Under the pieces are notes generated by a model that was not told the origin of the DNA, did no database searches, and was given only the letters and a program-made list of their open reading frames with translations. Shown one piece after another: positions 41,486-48,479 of a DNA stretch of 64,000 nt. The position numbers and the translations under genes were made by a program. The DNA lies in assembly GCA_012839185.1 (NCBI GenBank), contig DUNU01000002.1, positions 310,001-374,000 of the forward strand, in the 5' to 3' direction. Origin of the DNA: Clostridiales bacterium (GTDB taxonomy: Bacteria > Bacillota > Clostridia > Oscillospirales > Acutalibacteraceae). The stretch's first letter is position 1. Every line of letters starts with the position of its first letter.

Positions 41486-41514
41486 ATTATAGCATCAAGA
41501 AGACGGAATGTCAA
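41486..41514 (-). promoter_or_regulatory. Promoter of the T-box/acyl-CoA ligase unit
   Basis: Minus strand TTGACA (41514-41509) and TATAAT (41491-41486), spacer 17 bp. The 41515-41625 stretch upstream holds no clear feature. Confidence 0.92.
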
Positions 41515-41625
41515 TAGTTTTTTTCAAAAAGTCCAAGTTATGTCTGCTCATGGAAGTTTTCATTTTCATACTCATGACATTTCACTTTGTTTTATTGATA
41601 TTAACAAAATGCTTTCTATCATTTG

Positions 41626-41979
41626 TTATTGGCACTCGTCGTGATGATGTTCTCTGCAGACAGAGCCGGTTGTTTTCAGTTCACCCTTAAGATAACTTTC
41701 AACGGCAGTTTTGGCATCACCGGATGCACCCAAAACAACTTCAACATTCCTTTCATTGAAGATGTCAACTGCACCGCCGCCCATACCGCCGCTGATGATA
41801 ACATTCACACCGCGATCTGCAAGGAAATTAGGCAGAAAGCCGGGTTTGTGACCGGGACTGGGTATAGATTCTTCATTTGCAATTTTTCCGTTTTCGACAT
41901 TGTAAATTAAGAAGTTGGCACAATGTCCGAAATGCTCCGTAACATTTTTACCTTCGCTTGCTACAGCTATTTTAATCAT
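41626..41979 (-). CDS. NifX/NafY-family Fe-Mo-cofactor-binding-like protein, 117 aa
   Basis: A small protein of the dinitrogenase iron-molybdenum cofactor family. It begins IKIAVASEGKNVTEHFGHCANFLIY, has a central ISGGMGGGAVDIFNE, and ends in a possible metal-binding His/Cys tail (CREHHHDEC). Relatives include the orange protein of Desulfovibrio, which carries a Mo-Cu sulfide cluster. No nitrogenase genes are present, so nitrogen fixation is not implied. It is the last gene of the Mrp/NifX operon and overlaps the MBL gene by four bases. Confidence 0.88.
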   Translation of the reverse strand: MIKIAVASEGKNVTEHFGHCANFLIYNVENGKIANEESIPSPGHKPGFLPNFLADRGVNVIISGGMGGGAVDIFNERNVEVVLGASGDAKTAVESYLKGELKTTGSVCREHHHDECQ

Positions 41980-42824
41980 TTCTTTTCCTCCGAATTTTCA
42001 AATATTTTTAATTTTTTACCGGTAGATATATAATCAATCTTATCACCCATAACAGTTTTTAATCGGTTATAGGATTCAATACCTGTACAGTGACAGGTGT
42101 AATATCGGGAACGGGTTTCCAGCAATATCTTTCCAATTTCATCCACAATATCCGGATCCTCGTTCTGTCCCGTTCCGCGACTGTAAAGATGAAAACCTCC
42201 GATAACATAATCGGGAGTGTAACCTTTTATTACTTTGAATTTATCAACAATGTTAATTATTCCCTTATGTGCACATCCTGCAATCAATAAAGTCTTTCCG
42301 TTTTCATTTATTATAAGATTTTGTTCATGTGCAAAATTGTCCTGCACAAAATTATCGCCATCTTTCACAAACAAATCTTTATTGCCTGTAGGAACAAACC
42401 TTTCAGGCTCAACATCCGAGAACAATTCAAGTTTATCATCAATCACAAAGCGGTCGCCACAAAACACAAATCGTTCATTCGGTAACAAAGATTTGTCTAA
42501 GCCGATATATGCCTTCGTTCCTCCCTCTCTGGTTGAGTAATGCGGCTCGAATGCCTGTTTATGGATATAGATTTTAGCTTTGTTATTGATATTCAGGAAT
42601 GTTTTTAAGCCTCCGCCGTGGTCATAATGCCCATGGGAAATTATAGCTATATCAACACTTGATAAATCTATTCCCATCTTTTCTGCATTTTCGGCAAAAA
42701 GACCGCTTGCACCTGTGTCAAACAGAATTTTATGACTTTCCGTTTCAATAAATAAGCTCAAGCCATGTTCGCTTTTGAATTTCTCCGAAGATGTTGTATT
42801 TTCCGATAATACCGTTACTGTCAT
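41976..42824 (-). CDS. Metallo-beta-lactamase-fold hydrolase, 282 aa
   Basis: Metal-binding motifs are SHGHYDHGGGL (residues ~63-73), AGCAHKGIIN and GGFHLYSRG, with a later CHCTG. This pattern fits the MBL subgroup related to the archaeal beta-ribofuranosylaminobenzene/dihydropterin synthase family, often found next to Mrp ATPases and NifX-like proteins in anaerobes. The substrate is unknown. It overlaps the genes on both sides by four bases (ATGA), so translation is tightly coupled. Confidence 0.87.
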   Translation of the reverse strand: MTVTVLSENTTSSEKFKSEHGLSLFIETESHKILFDTGASGLFAENAEKMGIDLSSVDIAIISHGHYDHGGGLKTFLNINNKAKIYIHKQAFEPHYSTREGGTKAYIGLDKSLLPNERFVFCGDRFVIDDKLELFSDVEPERFVPTGNKDLFVKDGDNFVQDNFAHEQNLIINENGKTLLIAGCAHKGIINIVDKFKVIKGYTPDYVIGGFHLYSRGTGQNEDPDIVDEIGKILLETRSRYYTCHCTGIESYNRLKTVMGDKIDYISTGKKLKIFENSEEKK

Positions 42825-43708
42825 TCGTCAGCACCGTCACTTTCATCAAAAAGTATATTCATGGTTTTTCTGAAAACTTCTTTCACCGCAGAGCCTGAAG
42901 GGCAATCAATATCCACTATCGTTTGACCGTTATTTATTGCTTTTACAGCCTTTGCGTCATATGGTACTTTACCTGCAAACGGCAGATTTTTTTCTTTGCA
43001 AAAATTTTCAATCTTTTCTGAATTTGCGGGATTGGTATCATATTTATTGATACAAACTCCTATTTTTGTCTTAAATGTATCTGCGGTTTTAATAATACGT
43101 TCCATATCACTGATTCCCGAAACAGATGGCTCTGTAACAATCAAAACCATATCTGCACCGCTCAGAGAAGCAATAACCGGACAACCAATACCCGGAGAAC
43201 CGTCAATAACGGCTAACTCGACATTTGGATTTGCTGCATTTTTCATCTGTTTCTTTACTTCGGTTACGAGCATTCCGGGTGTACCGCTCCCCATTTTCAA
43301 TTGTGCTGTTGAAAAAACGCTGTTATCATCTGCATACAGCATGAGTTCTCCCGCTACGGCAGGTTTTAGTGAAACAGCATCCGTCGGACAAACAAGTTCG
43401 CAAACTCCGCAACCTTCACAAGCAAAAGAATCAATCTTAATCCCGTTATCATCAAAAATTGCATCAAAACGGCAATTTTCTTTGCACAAACCACATGCAA
43501 TGCATTTATCAGCATCTATTTCTGCTTTTGGCATACCGAAATAGTCCGTTCGTTTCGGCTCAATATTCTGAGCCATGACAAGATGAAGATTTGGTGCATC
43601 GACATCACAATCTGCATAGACTTTTGTGTTTGCAAGCTTTATAAAAGCACCGGCGATTGTCGTTTTTCCTGTACCGCCCTTGCCGCTAAGAATCAACAAT
43701 TGTTTCAT
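42821..43708 (-). CDS. Mrp/MinD-type ATPase with two [4Fe-4S] motifs, copy 1, 295 aa
   Basis: A deviant Walker A motif (LSGKGGTGKTTIAGAF) opens the protein, with VYADCDVDAPNLHL after it. An inserted ferredoxin domain has CIACGLCKENC and CEGCGVCELVC, each C-x2-C-x2-C-x3-C with the paired Pro-following Cys pattern (VCPTDA). IDGSPGIGCPVIASLSGAD is the switch II-like region. Relatives load or carry Fe-S clusters (Mrp/Nbp35) and occur in pairs in orange-protein clusters. It overlaps the second copy by 23 bases and probably forms a heterodimer with it. Confidence 0.92.
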   Translation of the reverse strand: MKQLLILSGKGGTGKTTIAGAFIKLANTKVYADCDVDAPNLHLVMAQNIEPKRTDYFGMPKAEIDADKCIACGLCKENCRFDAIFDDNGIKIDSFACEGCGVCELVCPTDAVSLKPAVAGELMLYADDNSVFSTAQLKMGSGTPGMLVTEVKKQMKNAANPNVELAVIDGSPGIGCPVIASLSGADMVLIVTEPSVSGISDMERIIKTADTFKTKIGVCINKYDTNPANSEKIENFCKEKNLPFAGKVPYDAKAVKAINNGQTIVDIDCPSGSAVKEVFRKTMNILFDESDGADE

Positions 43709-44567
43709 GCTGCACCTCCTTCATCACAGAATCAAGCAGTGAAGAAAATAATTCATTAAACCTCTTGTTTTCCCTCGTTGCAATTTTTGCTTCTGAATTA
43801 AGCCTCCCAAGTTCATTGTCAAACGGAATTCGACTTAATATGGGAATGTGATTATTCCTGCAAAATTCTTCCGTCGGATTGTCTTCGTTAAGACATTTGT
43901 TCAGCACAACTCCGTGCGGTTTTCCAAATAATCTGACTAAATCATAAACCATATTAAGGTTATGAGCACCGAAAACAGTTGGTTCTGCAACGAGTATACA
44001 ATAATCCGCATCTTTAATACTTTCCATAACAATACAGGCACTTCCCGGAGGACAGTCGATAAAAACGGGAAGTTCTTTTTCTGCATTACTTTCACTTATA
44101 AGTTCTTTTATGATTGGTGTTCCTGATGCTACACCCGTATTCATTATTCCGGTATAAATTTTTACGTTATCGGAAACACCTTTTTGGACTTTTCCAATAG
44201 GTTTTTCTTTTTCTTCAATAGCTTTTTGCGGACAAATCAACACACAGCCACCACAAGAGTGGCAGACCTCTTCAAAAACATAGGGATTGTTTTTTATAAA
44301 GGCAAGTGCATTGAATTTGCAAAAATCGACGCATTTTCGGCACCCGTCGCATAAGTTTTGATTGAAAATCGGTTTTTTTACAGAAATTGTTTTCTCACTG
44401 ATGTTTTCAGGCTTGAAAAACAGATGTCCGTTAGGCTCCTCAACGTCGCAGTCGACATACAATGAGTTTTCGGCAACCGCAGCCAAATTAACGGACACCA
44501 AAGTTTTTCCTGTACCGCCTTTGCCGCTAAGTACAGCAATTTTTACACTCTTATCTGTCATGTCCAT
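43686..44567 (-). CDS. Mrp/MinD-type ATPase with two [4Fe-4S] motifs, copy 2, 293 aa
   Basis: Paralogue of the next gene. It has AVLSGKGGTGKTLVSVNLAA, VDCDVEEPNGHLFF and ferredoxin motifs CDGCRKCVDFC and CHSCGGCVLICP. IDCPPGSACIVMESIKDAD then follows, where the first copy has IDGSPG. The two ATPases are clearly diverged, which fits distinct roles in one complex. The start overlaps the upstream NifX-like gene by 17 bases. The ribosome binding site is poor, so coupling to the upstream gene is likely. Confidence 0.92.
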   Translation of the reverse strand: MDMTDKSVKIAVLSGKGGTGKTLVSVNLAAVAENSLYVDCDVEEPNGHLFFKPENISEKTISVKKPIFNQNLCDGCRKCVDFCKFNALAFIKNNPYVFEEVCHSCGGCVLICPQKAIEEKEKPIGKVQKGVSDNVKIYTGIMNTGVASGTPIIKELISESNAEKELPVFIDCPPGSACIVMESIKDADYCILVAEPTVFGAHNLNMVYDLVRLFGKPHGVVLNKCLNEDNPTEEFCRNNHIPILSRIPFDNELGRLNSEAKIATRENKRFNELFSSLLDSVMKEVQHETIVDS

Positions 44568-44916
44568 GAAATCCGGGATGGAAATCTTTGAGCAAAATAA
44601 GTTTGTCTGCTACAAAGGCATCAATATTTTCCTGAACCGTTCCGGATATTGATTTATATATCAGTACCTCTGCCTTACGCAAGACTTCTTCCGCATTTTC
44701 ACCGCAACGTGTAGTTATAAGTGCGGTAACGCCGTGGTCAGCTATTACCTGAGCTGCTCTTATTCCCGCTCCGCCTTGACTGGCGACAGCACTATTATCA
44801 AGGAAGTAACTCTCTTTTGTGTCTGTATCATAAAAAAGAAAATGCGGTGCTCGCCCAAATGACTGACATACTTCCGATTTTAAGTTTTGTTCGTTTACCG
44901 GTATTGCTATTTTCAT
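44551..44916 (-). CDS. NifX/NafY-family protein, second copy, 121 aa
   Basis: Same family as the last gene of the operon but diverged. It begins MKIAIPVNEQNLKSEVCQSF, continues FGRAPHFLFYDTD, has GGAGIRAAQVIADHGVTALI and ends in a His-rich tail (FHPGFHGHDR). The two copies bracket the ATPases and the MBL protein. A metal cofactor held between the ATPases and these small proteins is a reasonable guess. The gene lies 43 bases after the DUF134 gene. Confidence 0.88.
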   Translation of the reverse strand: MKIAIPVNEQNLKSEVCQSFGRAPHFLFYDTDTKESYFLDNSAVASQGGAGIRAAQVIADHGVTALITTRCGENAEEVLRKAEVLIYKSISGTVQENIDAFVADKLILLKDFHPGFHGHDR

Positions 44917-44959
44917 TGTTTATCCTCCGTTTTAACTTTTTTAATTATTCTGAACTTGT

Positions 44960-45313
44960 TTATCTGCCGCCGCGTCTGTTACGACGACAACCGCCTCTTG
45001 TGCAACCGTTTCCCCTGCTTTCGCAAAGCTGGTATTCGCCGCCGTCTATCACAAGAATTTTTCCGTTTACCAAAGAATCGGCAAGTTTTATTCTTGCATC
45101 GTTATAAATTCCCTGAACAGTCGTGCGGGAAACACTCATTTGATTTGCACATTCTTCTTGCGTAAATCGGTTTAAGTCAATAAGTCTTATTGTTTCATAC
45201 TCATCAACTGTCATAGTTACAGCATCTGCCATGTCCGACGGGGAGTTAAGCGGTCCGAAAAGATTTGTATCGGGAAGACAACAAACTTTTCTCCATTTTC
45301 GGGGTCTTGGCAT
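44960..45313 (-). CDS. DUF134/UPF0251 helix-turn-helix protein, 117 aa
   Basis: The start MPRPRKWRKVCCLPD is the hallmark of the family, followed by LTMTVDEYETIRLIDLNR-type sequence. A sigma-70-region-4-like HTH comes next (FTQEECANQMSVSRTTVQGIYNDARIKLADSL in two parts). The tail is rich in Arg, Gly and Cys (CTRGGCRRNRRGG). Members are predicted DNA-binding proteins found beside NifX-like and Mrp genes. It is the best candidate for the protein that binds the twin operators upstream of the operon (inference). Confidence 0.9.
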   Translation of the reverse strand: MPRPRKWRKVCCLPDTNLFGPLNSPSDMADAVTMTVDEYETIRLIDLNRFTQEECANQMSVSRTTVQGIYNDARIKLADSLVNGKILVIDGGEYQLCESRGNGCTRGGCRRNRRGGR

Positions 45314-45340
45314 ATAATTTCACCTCATTTTATGACAGCA

Positions 45341-45366
45341 AGTAACCGAAGTGTTCTCCGGTTACT
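45341..45366 (-). other. Intergenic hairpin between the DUF5320-like and DUF134 genes
   Basis: AGTAACCG and CGGTTACT pair perfectly in the 63-base gap. No T-run follows on the minus strand, so it may be a processing or stability element rather than a terminator. Confidence 0.5.
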
Positions 45367-45376
45367 TATACTGTGT

Positions 45377-45655
45377 TTATAAATTTTCCAACTGCTTATC
45401 AATGGCATCCATCTGATTTTTAAGCAGATCTTTTTGCTCCTGAAGCAACTCTTTTTGTGTTTTGGAGGAGTTCTGATTTGCAAAAAATCTTCTTCCGAAC
45501 CCACGTCCAAAACCTTGCCTGCGAGCAAGTCCCAAACCTAAGCCCAGCCCGAGACCGGCACCGCATACAATCGCACTTGCTCCCGTGCATAAACCCAACT
45601 TTCTTCCCGTCATCGGTCCTGCACCCAAGGGGCCTGTTCCATCTCTTCTCGGCAT
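45377..45655 (-). CDS. Small Gly-rich DUF5320-like protein, 92 aa
   Basis: Begins MPRRDGTGPLGAGPMTGR, the typical start of DUF5320 proteins found in NifX/Mrp clusters. It then has a glycine-rich hydrophobic stretch (GAGLGLGLGLGL), a basic Phe/Gly/Arg segment and a coiled-coil-like C-terminus (TQKELLQEQKDLLKNQMDAI). AGGAGGTG lies just before the ATG at 45655. It is the first gene of the operon. Function is unknown; the coiled coil suggests a scaffold. Confidence 0.85.
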   Translation of the reverse strand: MPRRDGTGPLGAGPMTGRKLGLCTGASAIVCGAGLGLGLGLGLARRQGFGRGFGRRFFANQNSSKTQKELLQEQKDLLKNQMDAIDKQLENL

Positions 45656-45671
45656 GTTTTCACCTCCTGAT

Positions 45672-45688
45672 AGTTTCCGACATATGTC
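45672..45688 (-). promoter_or_regulatory. Operator copy 1 (downstream of the start site)
   Basis: A 17-bp sequence, AGTTTCCGACATATGTC on the plus strand, with a perfect palindrome CGACATATGTCG at 45678-45689. It falls just after the predicted transcription start, where a bound protein would block elongation or initiation. Confidence 0.8.
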
Positions 45689-45700
45689 GCTTTCAACAAC

Positions 45701-45729
45701 ATTATACCACAGTTTCCGACATATGTCAA
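45701..45729 (-). promoter_or_regulatory. Promoter of the NifX/Mrp operon
   Basis: Minus strand TTGACA (45729-45724) and TATAAT (45706-45701), spacer 17 bp. The -35 element is partly formed by the second operator. Confidence 0.9.
45711..45727 (-). promoter_or_regulatory. Operator copy 2 (overlapping -35 and spacer)
   Basis: Identical to copy 1 over 17 bp, same orientation, 39 bp away. Its palindromic core GACATATGTC lies at 45718-45727 and overlaps the -35 box. Two identical sites framing one promoter point to repression. Confidence 0.82.
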
Positions 45730-45780
45730 TAACTTTTTTCAATTTTTTCATCTTTTTTTGCAAAAATAACGGTCAAATAC

Positions 45781-45811
45781 AAAAATGTCCTCCCTTTGAA
45801 CATAGGAGGAC
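45781..45811 (-). terminator. Terminator of the ktr operon
   Basis: GTCCTCC and GGAGGAC form a seven-base stem; ATTTTT follows on the minus strand. It lies about 70 bases after the ktrA stop. Confidence 0.85.
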
Positions 45812-45879
45812 GCAAATTTATTCTATTGTGCAGTTAAATTTTCCAAACACAAATACAAATTTATTTAGCATGAAAAGTA

Positions 45880-46542
45880 TTAAGTTCTCGGTTTTAATAC
45901 AATAAGATTATCTTCTGCATGCAGTTCTGTTTCGCCGTCAATCATTGCTAATACTTCTTCTTCTCGTATAATCGCTATGATATTTATTCCCTCAGTCTGA
46001 CGAAGTCGGAGGTCTTGTAAGCTTTTTCCTATCCATTCGGGATAGGGTTTCATTTCTATTATATCATATTTTCCGGAACGGTGAATATGAGCCATTAAAT
46101 CATTTGTGATAAAACTGTAAGCTATACGTTCACCCATCTCTTCTTCCGGTAAAACAACACGGTCAACACCGATTGACTCAAGTATCTGTTTTTGGCGGAA
46201 ACCGTTGGCTTTTGCCATGATATACGGAACGCCCATTTCTTTTAATATTGTAGCGGTAATTGCCGAGGCTTCAAAATTGTTGCTGAATGCGATAACGACG
46301 ACATCAAAATCACCGATACCCAATTGTTCGAGTGTTTCTTTGTCGGAAGAATCCGCTTGATATGCGGAAGTTGAATAGGGAGCCATCTCCTGTACGATAT
46401 GTTCTTCAATATCACAGCACAAAACATTAAAGTCGTTATCATACAGCGTTTTCACAAGACTGCGACCGAATTTTCCCAGTCCTAAAATTGCAAATTGCGT
46501 ATTTTTATTTATATGTATCTTTTTGTTTCTGTTCATATCCAT
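45880..46542 (-). CDS. ktrA: KtrA/TrkA-type potassium channel regulatory subunit, 220 aa
   Basis: Cytosolic gating ring subunit of a K+ uptake system. The RCK_N domain shows FAILGLGKFGRSLVKTL (nucleotide binding), VLCCDIEEH and AYQADSSDKETLEQLGI, then VIAFSNNFEASAI. RCK_C occupies the last ~80 residues (EMKPYPEWIGKSLQDLRL ... EDNLIVLKP). GAGGAA before the ATG at 46542 decides the start over a GTG at 46557. It follows ktrB by 30 bases. KtrA-type subunits bind ATP/ADP and sometimes c-di-AMP. Confidence 0.93.
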   Translation of the reverse strand: MDMNRNKKIHINKNTQFAILGLGKFGRSLVKTLYDNDFNVLCCDIEEHIVQEMAPYSTSAYQADSSDKETLEQLGIGDFDVVVIAFSNNFEASAITATILKEMGVPYIMAKANGFRQKQILESIGVDRVVLPEEEMGERIAYSFITNDLMAHIHRSGKYDIIEMKPYPEWIGKSLQDLRLRQTEGINIIAIIREEEVLAMIDGETELHAEDNLIVLKPRT

Positions 46543-46572
46543 AAATAAATTCCTCACATTTCAGGTCTGTTA

Positions 46573-48006
46573 TCAACCTATTATGACATCCTCATTCGGA
46601 TATCCTATAACCTCATTGCCGATTTGAGAACTGTGGGTTAATGAAATAAGCAATGTTATCGGACCCGTACGCCCTGTAAACATACACAACATCAACACAA
46701 TTTTTCCTATGCTTGAAAGGTAAGGAGTAATTCCCGTAGTCAGCCCGACAGTACCGAGTGCGGAGGATACTTCAAAAATCAAGTCGGTAATACTGTGTGG
46801 GAATACGGTGTGATCTTCTGTAATTGCAAGAATTGTTGTACCGATAAACAACAAAGCCGTCATCAAAGAGATAATTGCCAAAGCTTTTTGCAGAGTGATA
46901 ACGGGAATTGTTCGCTTAAATGCAACGATTTTTTTGCGACCTTTTATGATTGAGAAAACACTGCAAATAACAATTGCAATTGTAACGGTTTTTATACCGC
47001 CCGCCGTTCCGCCCGGAGAACCGCCCAATATCATAAGAATGCTTGAAAATAATTTCGATGCTTCCGTCAAGCCACTCTGTGGAATTGTAAAAAAGCCTGC
47101 AGTACGTGTTGTAACCGACTGAAACATTGATGCCAACAACTTTTGTACGAATGGCAGATTTCCCATAGTCTTGGGGTTATTGCGTTCGACTATTAAGAAA
47201 AATATTGTTCCTGACACCAGCAAAATTCCGGTGCAGATAAGGGCAAGTTTTGTATGCAGTGAAAAGTCTTTTATTTTTTTCCTCTGTTTAGAAAAGAGCG
47301 ACTTAACTCTGTCGAACACCTCATTCCAGACGGTAAAACCGATACAGCCGGAAACAATCAATGTCATTATGACGAAATTTATTACAAAACTGTCGGCATA
47401 GGGAACGAGACTTTCCTCGCCGATAATATCAAAGCCCGCATTGCAAAAAGCGGATATTGAATGAAATATCCCGTAAAAAACAGCCTTGTACCAAACTATT
47501 CCTTTAGTCAAGAACGAAACAAACAGGATAACGGCTCCGATAAACTCAACCAAAAATGTGCCTTTGATAACAAACTTAACCATAGGCATCAGACCGCCCA
47601 GTGAGGGTTTATTGAGTGCTGTCTGAATGGCAAGACGGTTTTTAAGTGAAATTTTCTTGCCGATATTTGCCATAACAAATGTAAGAACTGTAACTAAACT
47701 AAGTCCGCCGATTTGTATCAGGGACAGAATCACTAACTTGCCGAAAAAATTCCATGTCGATACAGTTGTTAGAGTTACAAGTCCCGTAACACAAACAGCG
47801 GAAACAGCGGTAAAGAATGCATCAATAACGGAAACATCGGTATTTTCCGAATGAGAAATCGGAAGAGATAAAAGAATTCCGCCGACTGTGATTATAAGCA
47901 GAAAACTCAATACAACAATTCGTGTCGGGGAAAGCTTGTTTTGCAGTTTTTTAATTGCAACCGGCGGTTTTTTATCTTCGTTGATGTTCAAAAATTCACT
48001 CATCAT
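46573..48006 (-). CDS. ktrB: KtrB/TrkH-family potassium transporter, 477 aa
   Basis: Membrane subunit of the K+ uptake system, with the four M1-P-M2 repeats of the family. Selectivity-filter segments are visible at AVSAVCVTGL, HSISAFCNAGFD, SVTTRTAGFF and SSALGTVGLTTG, each with the central glycine. GGSPGGTAGGIKTVTIA marks the hinge of the third repeat. The gene starts 124 bases downstream of tRNA-Leu. No clear promoter or ydaO/c-di-AMP riboswitch is seen in that gap, so it may be partly transcribed from the tRNA promoter. Confidence 0.93.
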   Translation of the reverse strand: MMSEFLNINEDKKPPVAIKKLQNKLSPTRIVVLSFLLIITVGGILLSLPISHSENTDVSVIDAFFTAVSAVCVTGLVTLTTVSTWNFFGKLVILSLIQIGGLSLVTVLTFVMANIGKKISLKNRLAIQTALNKPSLGGLMPMVKFVIKGTFLVEFIGAVILFVSFLTKGIVWYKAVFYGIFHSISAFCNAGFDIIGEESLVPYADSFVINFVIMTLIVSGCIGFTVWNEVFDRVKSLFSKQRKKIKDFSLHTKLALICTGILLVSGTIFFLIVERNNPKTMGNLPFVQKLLASMFQSVTTRTAGFFTIPQSGLTEASKLFSSILMILGGSPGGTAGGIKTVTIAIVICSVFSIIKGRKKIVAFKRTIPVITLQKALAIISLMTALLFIGTTILAITEDHTVFPHSITDLIFEVSSALGTVGLTTGITPYLSSIGKIVLMLCMFTGRTGPITLLISLTHSSQIGNEVIGYPNEDVIIG

Positions 48007-48104
48007 ACGTCCACCAAATGATTAGCATAACGCATTAATTGTTATACCTTCCGTCTGTTTTGTCGGGAGGCTTTTTTATGCCTCTGTATTTTGTAAAATG
48101 GGAA

Positions 48105-48130
48105 ATGGCAGCCCTCAAGCTGCCATTTTT
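48105..48130. terminator. Hairpin at the tRNA-Leu / ktrB gap
   Basis: ATGGCAGC and GCTGCCAT pair perfectly around a six-base loop. The T6 run is on the plus strand; on the minus strand only TTCCCATTTT follows. It could end tRNA-Leu transcripts inefficiently and let some polymerase through to ktrB. Confidence 0.6.
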
Positions 48131-48213
48131 TGGTGCGAGAGACGGGACTTGAACCCGTACGAATAATCACACGCCCCTCAAACGTGCGCGTCTGCCTGTT
48201 CCGCCACTCTCGC
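48131..48213 (-). tRNA. tRNA-Leu (anticodon GAG)
   Basis: Minus strand. The acceptor stem is GCGAGAG/CTCTCGC, with discriminator A and encoded CCA (48133-48131). The anticodon stem-loop is CACGT-TTGAGGG-GCGTG (anticodon GAG), followed by a long variable arm as in class II tRNAs and a T arm GGGTTCAAGTCCC. GAG reads CUC and CUU leucine codons. Confidence 0.96.
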
Positions 48214-48236
48214 ATTGCGAGGCGTTACGAGAATGT

Positions 48237-48265
48237 ATTATATCACAGTCATTTTTGTTTGTCAA
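48237..48265 (-). promoter_or_regulatory. tRNA-Leu promoter
   Basis: Minus strand TTGACA (48265-48260) and TATAAT (48242-48237) with a 17-bp spacer; TGTGA precedes the -10. Confidence 0.9.
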
Positions 48266-48397
48266 GTGTTTTTTGAAAAAATCTTCATTTTATACACCTT
48301 TCTTTTACCGTCTGTACTTCCTGCCGAAAGTTAACCAAATTGTTGCAAAAAGGCTCAATGATTTACACAATGTTAACAATAACTTTATAAAACTACC

Positions 48398-48426
48398 TTG
48401 ACAACTTGCTAAAATATTGATATAAT
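48398..48426 (+). promoter_or_regulatory. Promoter of the giant surface protein gene
   Basis: TTGACA (48398-48403) and TATAAT (48421-48426), spacer 17 bp. The 48266-48397 stretch between the two divergent promoters is AT-rich and shows no other feature. Confidence 0.92.
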
Positions 48427-48479
48427 AAAATCATCAAAAAGTGTCTAATGGGGGAATGTCCCTCGGAAGGAGAAAGCTT

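Noticed and set aside
41626..45655. Nitrogen fixation cluster
   Set aside because: NifX-like proteins occur, but there are no nifHDK, nifB or nifE/N homologues; the set fits an orange-protein-type cluster.
45672..45727. The twin GACATATGTC sites as LexA boxes
   Set aside because: They lack the GAAC/GTTC half-sites and precede no DNA repair gene.
48007..48130. c-di-AMP (ydaO) riboswitch before ktrB
   Set aside because: The gap to tRNA-Leu is too short and shows only simple hairpins.
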